Below the pieces are notes generated by a model. It saw only the letters and a list, made by a program, of their open reading frames with translations. It did not search any database and had not been told where the DNA came from. From Candidatus Mediterraneibacter excrementigallinarum (GTDB lineage: Bacteria > Bacillota > Clostridia > Lachnospirales > Lachnospiraceae), in contig DWVT01000234.1 in NCBI GenBank assembly GCA_019120075.1, forward strand, positions 1 through 48,681: a stretch of DNA of 48,681 nucleotides, read 5' to 3'. How positions within the stretch are numbered: the stretch's first letter is position 1; every line of letters starts with the position of its first letter. Shown here in pieces: positions 42,090 through 48,681 of this stretch. The translations under genes were made by a program, and so were the position numbers.

Positions 42090-42103
42090 ACTGCGGCTTT
42101 TAT
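42071..42103 (+). terminator. Intrinsic terminator overlapping the stop codon
   Basis: AAAGCCGCAGT (42071-42081), loop CAAATAA, ACTGCGGCTTT (42089-42099), then T-rich TATAT. The 5' arm is in the last codons of the gene ending at 42089. Confidence 0.85.
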
Positions 42104-42118
42104 ATGATATTCCTGTTT

Positions 42119-42382
42119 TTATCCTTCTACGATCAGATATTTTCCATCCGGCAGAGAAAACACTTCCGACGCTTCTTCCAGTTCTTCCTCTGTCATATGA
42201 TCTACATCCGCTCCGCTCTCCTCGAAGTATTCTCTCACCTCACTCAGCGAATCCACCACAACTGCCATACAGTCTTCAAGGAACGCCTCTGCTTCCTCCG
42301 GCGTCTCTGCAACCGGTTCGTCAAACAGACGGCTCTGTTCCTTCAGGAAAACATTCAGACACTCTTCACTGTAACTGCTCAT
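42119..42382 (-). CDS. Small conserved acidic protein, function unknown
   Basis: 87 residues, very acidic, no membrane segment. It opens MSSYSEECLNVFLKEQSRLF and ends FSLPDGKYLIVEG; the even, well-formed sequence looks like a conserved Lachnospiraceae protein, but I cannot assign a domain. The start (42380-42382) overlaps the HAD gene stop by 4 bases (ATGA), with GGAGGG upstream, so it is co-translated with the HAD phosphatase. The frame is open upstream but lies within the HAD gene. Confidence 0.7.
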   Translation of the reverse strand: MSSYSEECLNVFLKEQSRLFDEPVAETPEEAEAFLEDCMAVVVDSLSEVREYFEESGADVDHMTEEELEEASEVFSLPDGKYLIVEG

Positions 42383-43044
42383 ACACACCCTCCTTCTGCT
42401 ATATTCAGGATCTCTTCTGCCGAATCTACAATGCACTTCGCACCGTCCCTGGTCAGGGCTTCCCTGCCGCGAAATCCCCACGACACCAGCACAGTCTTCA
42501 TCCCTGCCGCGGTTCCTGTCGCGAGATCCACCTCGGAATCCCCGATATAGACAGTCTCCTCCGGGGTCGCGCCCAGCTCGGATGCGATCTGCAGCACAGC
42601 CGCAGGATCCGGTTTGCGCGGAACCCCCTCCCGCTGTCCGTGTACCTGATCAAACAGACCTTCTCCAAAGATCGCGCTGACAACATGGACAGCCTGGCGG
42701 TCCGGTTTATTAGACAGGACGGCCAGTTTGATCCCTCGTTTCTTAAGGTTTTCCAGCAGAGACTGCACTCCTCTGTAAGGTACTACATGATATGTGCAGT
42801 TCTCGTCAAATATTCTCAGGTATGCGCTCATCGCCTCTTCAAAATGTTCCAGGTGCTCGTCGCCGCACGCGCGCAGCGTCTTTTCGATCAGTACCTTTGC
42901 ACCGTTTCCCACAAACATCCGGCACTGTTCTTCTGTGATCCCAGGAAGCCCGATCTCCTTCATAGTCTCATTGACTGAATAAGCCAGAGAATCCAGTGTA
43001 TCTGTCAACGTTCCATCCAGATCAAATATACATGCCTTATACAT
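42379..43044 (-). CDS. HAD-family phosphatase (phosphoglycolate phosphatase-like)
   Basis: Haloacid dehalogenase superfamily, Gph subgroup, 221 residues. Motif I is IFDLDGTLTDT with the nucleophile aspartate, motif II is LAVLSNKPD, the motif III lysine is in PRKPDPAA, and motif IV is YIGDSEVDLATG. A helical cap lies between motifs I and II. The substrate may be phosphoglycolate or another small phosphoester. The start at 43042-43044 follows GGAGGG; upstream in-frame codons reach into the promoter and are discarded. Confidence 0.9.
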   Translation of the reverse strand: MYKACIFDLDGTLTDTLDSLAYSVNETMKEIGLPGITEEQCRMFVGNGAKVLIEKTLRACGDEHLEHFEEAMSAYLRIFDENCTYHVVPYRGVQSLLENLKKRGIKLAVLSNKPDRQAVHVVSAIFGEGLFDQVHGQREGVPRKPDPAAVLQIASELGATPEETVYIGDSEVDLATGTAAGMKTVLVSWGFRGREALTRDGAKCIVDSAEEILNIAEGGCV

Positions 43045-43095
43045 GGTTTCCCTCCATATTCTTCTTTTGTACCGGTATCTGTCCCGGTTAACCAT

Positions 43096-43124
43096 ATCAT
43101 AGTATGAAGACATGAAAATTTCAA
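43096..43124 (-). promoter_or_regulatory. Sigma-A promoter of the HAD/small-protein pair
   Basis: Minus strand TTGAAA (43119-43124), 17-base spacer, TATGAT (43096-43101), in the gap after sigG. Confidence 0.65.
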
Positions 43125-43131
43125 TACCTTC

Positions 43132-43914
43132 TTATCTGCCGAGGAGATACTGTCTCATGATCTTAAGCGCATTCTTCTCCAGACGGCTTACCTGTGCCTG
43201 TGAGATGTTGATCTGTTCCGCGACTTCCATCTGAGTCTTTCCCTCAAAGAATCGCAGCGTTATAATATATCTCTCCCGCTCATTCAGCCTCTCCATCGCC
43301 GCCTCCAGCGAGAGCTCCTCAACCCAGTTTTCCTCTTTATTCTTCTTGTCGCTGACCTGATCCATAACATAGAGCGCATCCCCTCCGTCGCTGTAAACCG
43401 GTTCATGAAGACTCACAGGCGCCTGGATTGCGTCCAGCGCAAAGACGACGTCCTCTTTTGCGATCCCGATCTCATCCGCGATCTCCTGCACTGTCGGTTC
43501 CTTCATATGCTGACGGATGTATCCTTCTTTTGCATAGATCGCCTTGTATGCCGTATCGCGAAGCGACCGGCTGACCCGGATCGAGCTGTTATCCCGGAGA
43601 TATCTGCGGATCTCGCCGATGATCATGGGAACGGCATAAGTAGAAAACTTCACCATCCTTGCAGGATCAAAATGATCCACTGCCTTCATCAGCCCCACAC
43701 ATCCGATCTGAAAAAGATCGTCCGCATTCTCACTGCTTGAGTCAAACCGTTTTATCACACTGAGTACCAGCCTTAGATTTCCCTTGATATACTGTTCGCG
43801 CGCCTCCTGGTCTCCCGCCTGGACGCGCGCGAACAATTCCTCCTTCTCCTCCTCTTTCAGGAGCGGGAGTTTCGATGTATTGACTCCGCACAGTTCAACC
43901 TTGTTCACCATCAT
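43132..43914 (-). CDS. sigG: Sporulation sigma factor SigG
   Basis: Late forespore sigma factor. The N-terminal NKVELCGVNTSKLPLL is diagnostic of SigG. Region 2 includes DDLFQIGCVGLMKAVDHFD, region 3 EPTVQEIADEIGIAKEDVV, and region 4 NISQAQVSRLEKNALKIM as the -35 recognition helix. 260 residues from the ATG at 43912-43914, 9 bases after AGGAGG. In Bacillus sigG directly follows sigE; here a beta-CASP nuclease gene separates them. No sigma-A promoter is evident upstream, as expected for a gene switched on in the forespore. Confidence 0.96.
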   Translation of the reverse strand: MMVNKVELCGVNTSKLPLLKEEEKEELFARVQAGDQEAREQYIKGNLRLVLSVIKRFDSSSENADDLFQIGCVGLMKAVDHFDPARMVKFSTYAVPMIIGEIRRYLRDNSSIRVSRSLRDTAYKAIYAKEGYIRQHMKEPTVQEIADEIGIAKEDVVFALDAIQAPVSLHEPVYSDGGDALYVMDQVSDKKNKEENWVEELSLEAAMERLNERERYIITLRFFEGKTQMEVAEQINISQAQVSRLEKNALKIMRQYLLGR

Positions 43915-43970
43915 TGTAAGAATCCTCCTAAGCTGTTTTCTACTTAAAATGATTCTCACTCTGATCATAA

Positions 43971-44001
43971 GATATTCGACTGCGGAAAAAATTTTATAAA
44001 C
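43971..44001 (-). promoter_or_regulatory. Possible forespore (SigF/SigG-type) promoter of sigG
   Basis: Minus strand GTTTA (43997-44001), 16-base spacer, GTCGAATATC (43971-43980). It partly matches the SigF pattern GYWTA then GGNNANNNT. Weak match. Confidence 0.3.
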
Positions 44002-44025
44002 TTTTGGACCTTGACAGACGGGAAA

Positions 44026-45630
44026 CTATTCTTCCCATTTATCCGCAAGATTGTTAATCTGGCTCTCAAATTTCGCCTTGTCTTTATTGGACAGTCCCTC
44101 ATTCTGATAAATAATATCCAGAAGGCGCTTTCCTGCCTCAACAAGCCGTTCAAACGCGGTATCAGCCCTACGCTGCGCTGCCTTCTTCGGTCTCACCGGA
44201 ATCTTAACGCCTTCGCTTATGATCTCATTGGTGAGCAGATCCACTTCGCCACAGGGAAACGGAGCCCATGCACTGTATCCAAACTTTTCCTCCACGGTCT
44301 GCGCAAACTCCTCCGTCACAGTATCTTCCCCGTGTACCACAAAAATCCTCTCAATGGGACTGTGAAACCCTTCGATCCACTTCAGGAGTCCGTTCATGTC
44401 CGCATGGCCGCTGACTCCGTGAAGGCTCTCGATCCGGGCATGCACCTCGATTTCCTCCCCGAAGAGCTTTACATTTTTCTCACCTTCAAGGAGCCGTCTT
44501 CCCAGCGTCCCGTTTGCCTGATATCCGACGAAGAGGATGGTACATTCCGGGCGCCACAGGTTATGTTTCAGATGGTGCCTGATGCGGCCTGCATCACACA
44601 TACCCGAAGCTGAGATGATCACTTTCGGCTTTTCTATAAAATTGATCATCTTGGAGTCTTCGCTGGTTGTTGAAGTATGCAGTCCCGGAAAAACAAGAGG
44701 ATTTATTCCCGCGTTGACAAGTGCAAGCGCTTCCTCATCAAAACAGTCTCTCATGTTCTTTGTGAACACCTTCGTCGCCTCGATCGCCAGAGGACTGTCC
44801 AGATACACATCGAAATCCTGGTATTCTTTCAGAAGTCCCTGTTCCTTGATCTCCCGGATAAAATACAGCATCTCCTGCGTCCTGCCCACAGCGAAAGATG
44901 GGATGACCACATTTCCGCCTCTGTCAAATGTCTCTTTGATGATCCTTGTAAACTCTCCGAGATAATCCGGCTTTTCCGCAGAATGGATCCTGTTTCCGTA
45001 TGTGGACTCCACAACCACATAGTCTGCCGACTGAGTGTAAGTGGGATCTTTGATGATCGGCTGATCCAGATTTCCCACATCCCCTGAAAATACGATCTTC
45101 TTCGTCACCCCGCCCTCGGTTGCCCAGACTTCAATGCTTGCAGATCCGAGAAGATGCCCTACATCCGTAAAGCGAATCTGAATCCCGTCACAGACGGTGA
45201 TACGTTCCCCATACTGGCAGGGAACAAGAAGTTCGATCGCATCCAGCGCATCCTGCATCACATAAACCGGCTCATACACAGGTTTTCCGGCTCTCTTTCC
45301 TTTCCGGTTCCTCCACTCTGCCTCAAACTCCTGAATGTGCGCGCTGTCGCGAAGCATGATATTGCAGAGATCTGCCGTGGCAAAAGTAGCAAAGATCTGT
45401 CCGTGAAATCCTTTCTTTGCCAGCGCCGGAAGCATTCCCGAATGGTCAATATGGGCATGCGTCAGAAACACGTAATCGATCTCGTTTTCCGGAATAGGCA
45501 GTCCCGGATTCTCGTACAGATCCGGTCCCTGCTCCATCCCGCAGTCAATCAGGATATTCTTCCCCGCTGCCTGAAGGAAATGACAGCTTCCCGTAACTTC
45601 ATGGGCTGCTCCGATAAATGTCAGTTTCAT
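44026..45630 (-). CDS. MBL-fold beta-CASP ribonuclease-like protein
   Basis: Metallo-beta-lactamase fold with a beta-CASP insert, like CPSF-type RNA nucleases. Metal ligands are His58, His60, Asp62 and His63 (LTHAHIDHSG); further ligands lie in FTDVGHLLGSAS and FSGDVGN. beta-CASP motifs include VVESTYGNR, NVVIPSFAVGRTQEML and SASGMCDAGRIRHHL, and the late VSGHADMNGLLKW holds another catalytic histidine. The C-terminal tail is helical. The start is taken at 45628-45630 after GGTGATG; an ATG seven codons earlier lacks a site. Its place between sigE and sigG is unusual. RNA substrate unknown. Confidence 0.88.
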   Translation of the reverse strand: MKLTFIGAAHEVTGSCHFLQAAGKNILIDCGMEQGPDLYENPGLPIPENEIDYVFLTHAHIDHSGMLPALAKKGFHGQIFATFATADLCNIMLRDSAHIQEFEAEWRNRKGKRAGKPVYEPVYVMQDALDAIELLVPCQYGERITVCDGIQIRFTDVGHLLGSASIEVWATEGGVTKKIVFSGDVGNLDQPIIKDPTYTQSADYVVVESTYGNRIHSAEKPDYLGEFTRIIKETFDRGGNVVIPSFAVGRTQEMLYFIREIKEQGLLKEYQDFDVYLDSPLAIEATKVFTKNMRDCFDEEALALVNAGINPLVFPGLHTSTTSEDSKMINFIEKPKVIISASGMCDAGRIRHHLKHNLWRPECTILFVGYQANGTLGRRLLEGEKNVKLFGEEIEVHARIESLHGVSGHADMNGLLKWIEGFHSPIERIFVVHGEDTVTEEFAQTVEEKFGYSAWAPFPCGEVDLLTNEIISEGVKIPVRPKKAAQRRADTAFERLVEAGKRLLDIIYQNEGLSNKDKAKFESQINNLADKWEE

Positions 45631-45711
45631 AGCATCACCAACCCTTTTCATTTTTCTTCTATTGTATCATTTTTTACAGGATTATACATCTTTTTTCAGA
45701 TAATTATCCTG

Positions 45712-46452
45712 TCACTCATACCGGACCATCTCCCTCTTCAGCCTCTGCATGATCTTCTTCTCCAGCCGCGAAATATAAGACTGTGAAATTCCAAGAAGAT
45801 CCGCGACTTCCTTCTGCGTCTTCTCCCTTCCATCCGGATTGTCCAGACCGAACCGCATCCTTACGATCAGCTTCTCACGGCTGCTCAGTTTGTTCAGAGC
45901 ACGCACCAGAAGCCTCCTCTCCGCTTCATTCTCCATATCTCTGTATATAGTATCCTCTTCTGTTCCTAGAATATCGGAAAGAAGAAGTTCGTTCCCATCC
46001 CAGTCCACGTTGAGCGGCTCATCGATAGAAACCTCCATCCTCGTCTTGCTGTTTCTCCTGAGATACATCAGAATCTCATTTTCAATGCACCTGGATGCAT
46101 ATGTGGCAAGCTTGATCTTTTTTGTCGGATTAAACGTATTGATCGCTTTGATCAGCCCGATCGTACCAATGGAAATCAGATCTTCCACCCCAACTCCCGT
46201 ATTGTCAAACTTCTTCGCTATGTATACGACAAGTCTGAGGTTATGCTCTATCAGCTCCTTCTTCGCCTCCTCATCACATTCCGTCCCCAGCTTTTGGATT
46301 ACCTCTGTCTCTTTCTCACCTTCAAGAGGCGGCGGCAGGATTTCAGTTCCACCTATATAATGGATCTCCTTCTGGCCTCTGAACAGGATTGAACGAAAAT
46401 CCGGAATCACTTTTAATTTAAACTGCTGCGGCACTGCCACTTTTACGACCAT
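45712..46452 (-). CDS. sigE: Sporulation sigma factor SigE (pro-form)
   Basis: Early mother-cell sigma factor, made inactive with an N-terminal pro-sequence that SpoIIGA removes. The opening [17 protein letters not shown] plus the following segment to about residue 30 is the pro-region, with [14 protein letters not shown] after it. Region 2 is [20 protein letters not shown], and region 4 ends with [18 protein letters not shown]. 246 residues. It follows spoIIGA by 69 bases and should share its Spo0A-dependent promoter. Confidence 0.96.
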   Translation of the reverse strand: MVVKVAVPQQFKLKVIPDFRSILFRGQKEIHYIGGTEILPPPLEGEKETEVIQKLGTECDEEAKKELIEHNLRLVVYIAKKFDNTGVGVEDLISIGTIGLIKAINTFNPTKKIKLATYASRCIENEILMYLRRNSKTRMEVSIDEPLNVDWDGNELLLSDILGTEEDTIYRDMENEAERRLLVRALNKLSSREKLIVRMRFGLDNPDGREKTQKEVADLLGISQSYISRLEKKIMQRLKREMVRYE

Positions 46453-46521
46453 TTTATGTCCCTCCTAAGATCAAGTATCAATATTTCTGTCATTTTATCC
46501 CATATTCCTTCCACTATTTCA

Positions 46522-47304
46522 TCAATGAAAAACGTCAGGATTCAGGAGCATCTGATATTCTTCAGTCTCTGAAAGCACAGCTTCTCCCACACCAAGCAGA
46601 GGCGAACGTATCCACGTCTCTTCCTCAGCTAAAATACACATCCGCTCCACCCGGAATATTTTCATCACACTTTCTCCGCCGACACAGCGGTAAGGAATAT
46701 ACCGAAACCTCTCATGACTGCCTGAAAGGTCAAAAATATACTCTGCGGTACCGGGATCCAGAATACAGACAGGATCCCCTGTGAGAGGATCTGCCAGCAC
46801 GTTTCCTGTATCGCAGAGAGCCTTCAATTCATATCTGTTTCCCTCTTTAAAGACCAGAACCTTATATATCTGTTCTTTTCTGCGGAACAAGGCAGGGAGC
46901 CTTTTCCAAAGCCAGGTAAACAGAAGATAAAACGCTGCAGCCAATGTATACAACAGACTGGTCCAGCGCACGTATGGACGGATCATCTGAAGGACTCCAC
47001 CCGCAGCAAATGCCACAAGATAGAGAAGAAGATATGCCTTTACAAACTGTATCCCGCTCTTTACTCCAAGTCCCGCCATGATCATCACGCTGCTGATCAC
47101 GCCATGGAAAAGAAACAGCCGGACTCCCCCGGGGAACGGCACCGATACAACAATGCAGGTCAGAACACTTCCCGTCAGCGCCCCGGCAAAAATCCGTCCA
47201 TAAGTGCGGCTGCATTTGAGTATACGGTTTACAGCCATAAGGATCAGACTGTCCATCATAAGGTTTTCAAGAAAAAAAACATCTATGTAGAGTTCATAAT
47301 ACAT
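46522..47304 (-). CDS. spoIIGA: Pro-SigE processing protease SpoIIGA
   Basis: Membrane aspartic protease that cleaves pro-SigE once the forespore signals through SpoIIR. The N-terminal half has about five membrane helices, starting MYYELYIDVFFLENLMMDSL. The C-terminal cytosolic domain holds the catalytic aspartate in LCDTGNVLADPLTGDPV. 260 residues from the start at 47302-47304, close to the Bacillus length of about 309. The frame is open upstream, but the site AAGGTGG and family alignment favour this start. The promoter at 47337-47369 carries Spo0A boxes. Confidence 0.93.
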   Translation of the reverse strand: MYYELYIDVFFLENLMMDSLILMAVNRILKCSRTYGRIFAGALTGSVLTCIVVSVPFPGGVRLFLFHGVISSVMIMAGLGVKSGIQFVKAYLLLYLVAFAAGGVLQMIRPYVRWTSLLYTLAAAFYLLFTWLWKRLPALFRRKEQIYKVLVFKEGNRYELKALCDTGNVLADPLTGDPVCILDPGTAEYIFDLSGSHERFRYIPYRCVGGESVMKIFRVERMCILAEEETWIRSPLLGVGEAVLSETEEYQMLLNPDVFH

Positions 47305-47336
47305 GCCCCACCTTCTTCCTCCTTCGTATGACACTC

Positions 47337-47369
47337 ATTATAAAACAGGGAAAAACTGAAATTTGTCAG
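47337..47369 (-). promoter_or_regulatory. spoIIG-type promoter with 21-base spacer
   Basis: Minus strand CTGACA (47364-47369) and TATAAT (47337-47342) are 21 bases apart. Such over-long spacing is the known feature of the Bacillus spoIIG promoter (22 bases), where Spo0A-P repositions sigma-A polymerase. Confidence 0.65.
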
Positions 47370-47370
47370 A
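47362..47370 (+). promoter_or_regulatory. Probable Spo0A box overlapping the -35
   Basis: Plus strand TTTGTCAGA, a near match to the 0A box TTTGTCRAA, lying on the -35 hexamer of spoIIGA. Confidence 0.4.
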
Positions 47371-47395
47371 TAGTGGCGCATGCAGAAAATTATCT

Positions 47396-47404
47396 TTCGA
47401 CAAA
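47396..47404 (-). promoter_or_regulatory. Spo0A box upstream of spoIIGA
   Basis: Minus strand TTTGTCGAA, a perfect 0A box, centred about 70 bases before the predicted transcription start. Confidence 0.72.
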
Positions 47405-47439
47405 GGAGGCACGCCCGGACTTTGGCTCGTCGCCGTTGC

Positions 47440-47467
47440 AAAAAAAAGGACTGCCTGACGGCAGTCC
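47440..47467 (-). terminator. Intrinsic terminator of ftsZ
   Basis: Minus strand GGACTGCC, loop GTCA, GGCAGTCC (47448-47467), then eight T. It isolates ftsZ from spoIIGA. Confidence 0.92.
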
Positions 47468-47495
47468 CCACATGTCTCACTATAATATTGTATTT

Positions 47496-48671
47496 TTATT
47501 TTTTAAAGAAATCCGGAATCTTAATAGTCTGCTCTTTCACATTGCTGGAAGGAGTCCTCGGCTGCAATGTCGGCATAGTACCTCCCTGAGGTCTTGCTGA
47601 TGCACTCCTTCTCTCTGCATCCTGAGCTGCAGTCCTTGTCCTGCTGTCTCCGGAAGAAAGAATGGAACCAGCCTTCTGCTGTCCCTCAAGTCTTGCTTTC
47701 AGCTTTGATGCACTTCCGCCCACATTATGTAAGCCGGTAGCGATTACAGTAATCGTACATTCATCAGACTTCGTGTCGTCATACATAGCACCAAAGATGA
47801 TACTTGCGCTCTCTCCCGCAAGCTCCTGTACATAATCTGCCGCATCGGAGGCATCCATCAGAGTGATGTCACCGGATACATTGACAATAACATTAGATGC
47901 ACCCTGGATCGTTGTCTCAAGCAGCGGGCTGGCAACAGCCTCTTTTACTGCTTCAAGAGCCTTGTCATCGCCACGTCCGGAACCGATACCGATATGAGCG
48001 ATACCCTTGTCCTTCATAACAGTCTGGATATCCGCAAAGTCAAGGTTGATCAGAGAAGGAACATTGATCAGGTCCGTGATACCCTGAATACCCTGCTGTA
48101 AAACCTCATCCGCCTTCTTCAGCGCCTCCGGCATAGTCGTACGTCTGTCTACAACCTCGAGCAGCTTGTCGTTCGGTATGACAATGATCGTATCAACATT
48201 TTCTTTCAGTTTGTCAATCCCGGCAAGAGCATTTGCCATTCTGGTCTTGGATTCAAAACGGAAAGGCTTTGTGACAACCCCTACCGTCAGAGCACCCTGC
48301 TCTTTCGCTATACGAGCAATAACAGGAGCCGCACCGGTTCCTGTACCGCCTCCCATACCACAGGTTACAAATACCATGTCCGCACCCTTGAGTGCCGCTG
48401 AAATCTCCTCAGAGCTTTCTTCTGCCGCCTTTTCACCTACCTCAGGCTGCGCGCCTGCGCCAAGTCCTTTGGTAAGTTTCTCTCCGATCTGCATCAGAGT
48501 CGGTGCCTTGCAGAGCTGAAGTGCCTGTTTATCTGTATTAACTGCGATAAATTCTACGCCTGCGATCTGTTCATCGATCATGCGGTTCACGGCGTTGTTT
48601 CCGCCTCCGCCTACTCCGACAACAATTATTCTTGCAGCCGCTTCCGATTCGTTGGTTTTAATTTCTAACAA
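47496..48671 (-). CDS. ftsZ: Cell division protein FtsZ
   Basis: Tubulin-like GTPase forming the division ring. GTP-binding segments: [19 protein letters not shown], the tubulin signature [15 protein letters not shown], and the T7 loop [12 protein letters not shown] flexible linker (about 325-375) precedes the conserved tail IKIPDFFKK that binds FtsA/SepF. 391 residues. The start is TTG (48669-48671); the frame continues to the window edge, so an earlier start cannot be excluded, but [15 protein letters not shown] is the expected family beginning. Confidence 0.97.
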   Translation of the reverse strand: MLEIKTNESEAAARIIVVGVGGGGNNAVNRMIDEQIAGVEFIAVNTDKQALQLCKAPTLMQIGEKLTKGLGAGAQPEVGEKAAEESSEEISAALKGADMVFVTCGMGGGTGTGAAPVIARIAKEQGALTVGVVTKPFRFESKTRMANALAGIDKLKENVDTIIVIPNDKLLEVVDRRTTMPEALKKADEVLQQGIQGITDLINVPSLINLDFADIQTVMKDKGIAHIGIGSGRGDDKALEAVKEAVASPLLETTIQGASNVIVNVSGDITLMDASDAADYVQELAGESASIIFGAMYDDTKSDECTITVIATGLHNVGGSASKLKARLEGQQKAGSILSSGDSRTRTAAQDAERRSASARPQGGTMPTLQPRTPSSNVKEQTIKIPDFFKK

Positions 48672-48681
48672 GAGTATTTCC

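Overview
The window comes from a spore-forming, mid-GC, low-oxygen Firmicute, most likely a Lachnospiraceae species (Clostridia). Direct support: the ftsZ-spoIIGA-sigE-sigG sporulation block, SpoIIM and SpoVB-like proteins, an IscR-led isc operon, a cysteine-liganded (Fe-S type) PurF, a flavodiiron protein, LuxS, and strong AGGAGG ribosome binding sites with sigma-A promoters. The genus is inference. No mobile element, rRNA, tRNA or CRISPR array was seen. Nearly all sequence is ordinary chromosomal backbone, mostly on the minus strand.

Layout. 1-66: start of gap, cut by the window edge. 245-3572: iscR-iscS-iscU-mnmA operon (Fe-S assembly and tRNA 2-thiolation) with an Rrf2-type operator at its promoter. 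3632-9762: SpoVB-like flippase, SpoIIM-like protein, Nudix hydrolase, RNase Y, RecX and RecA with a LexA box. 9763-11497: histidine phosphatase and divergent luxS. 11505-14854: an operon of a sugar-type binding lipoprotein, a GH13-like protein that has lost its catalytic residues, and a small HD-like protein. 14960-19405: DUF1292 protein, then a sirtuin-like protein that has lost its catalytic motifs, gltX and a UvrD-like helicase in one operon. 19437-20696: membrane-anchored acidic-repeat protein. 20790-23863: purF-purB. 23981-26443: polar amino-acid ABC transporter.

26468-31890 holds the least explained unit: a three-gene operon for a 1100-residue solenoid protein with two N-terminal beta domains, a divergent Hsp70-like protein with an eroded phosphate loop, and a TPR-like protein. 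It has its own promoter and tightly packed genes. Divergent from it is a PadR / DUF1700 / DUF4097 operon (31979-33932) with palindromes over a consensus promoter.

33935-42103: ArsC/Spx-like protein, flavodiiron protein with a cytidylate-kinase-like gene, foldase lipoprotein, mfd, pth and a membrane-anchored FMN-bind-like protein. 42119-48681: small acidic protein and HAD phosphatase, then sigG, a beta-CASP ribonuclease, sigE, spoIIGA and ftsZ. The spoIIGA promoter carries Spo0A boxes and the abnormally long -35/-10 spacing known from Bacillus spoIIG.

Recurring themes are three enzyme-fold proteins with destroyed active sites (GH13, sirtuin, Hsp70-like), and terminators placed inside the 3' coding end of the opposing gene at convergent pairs.
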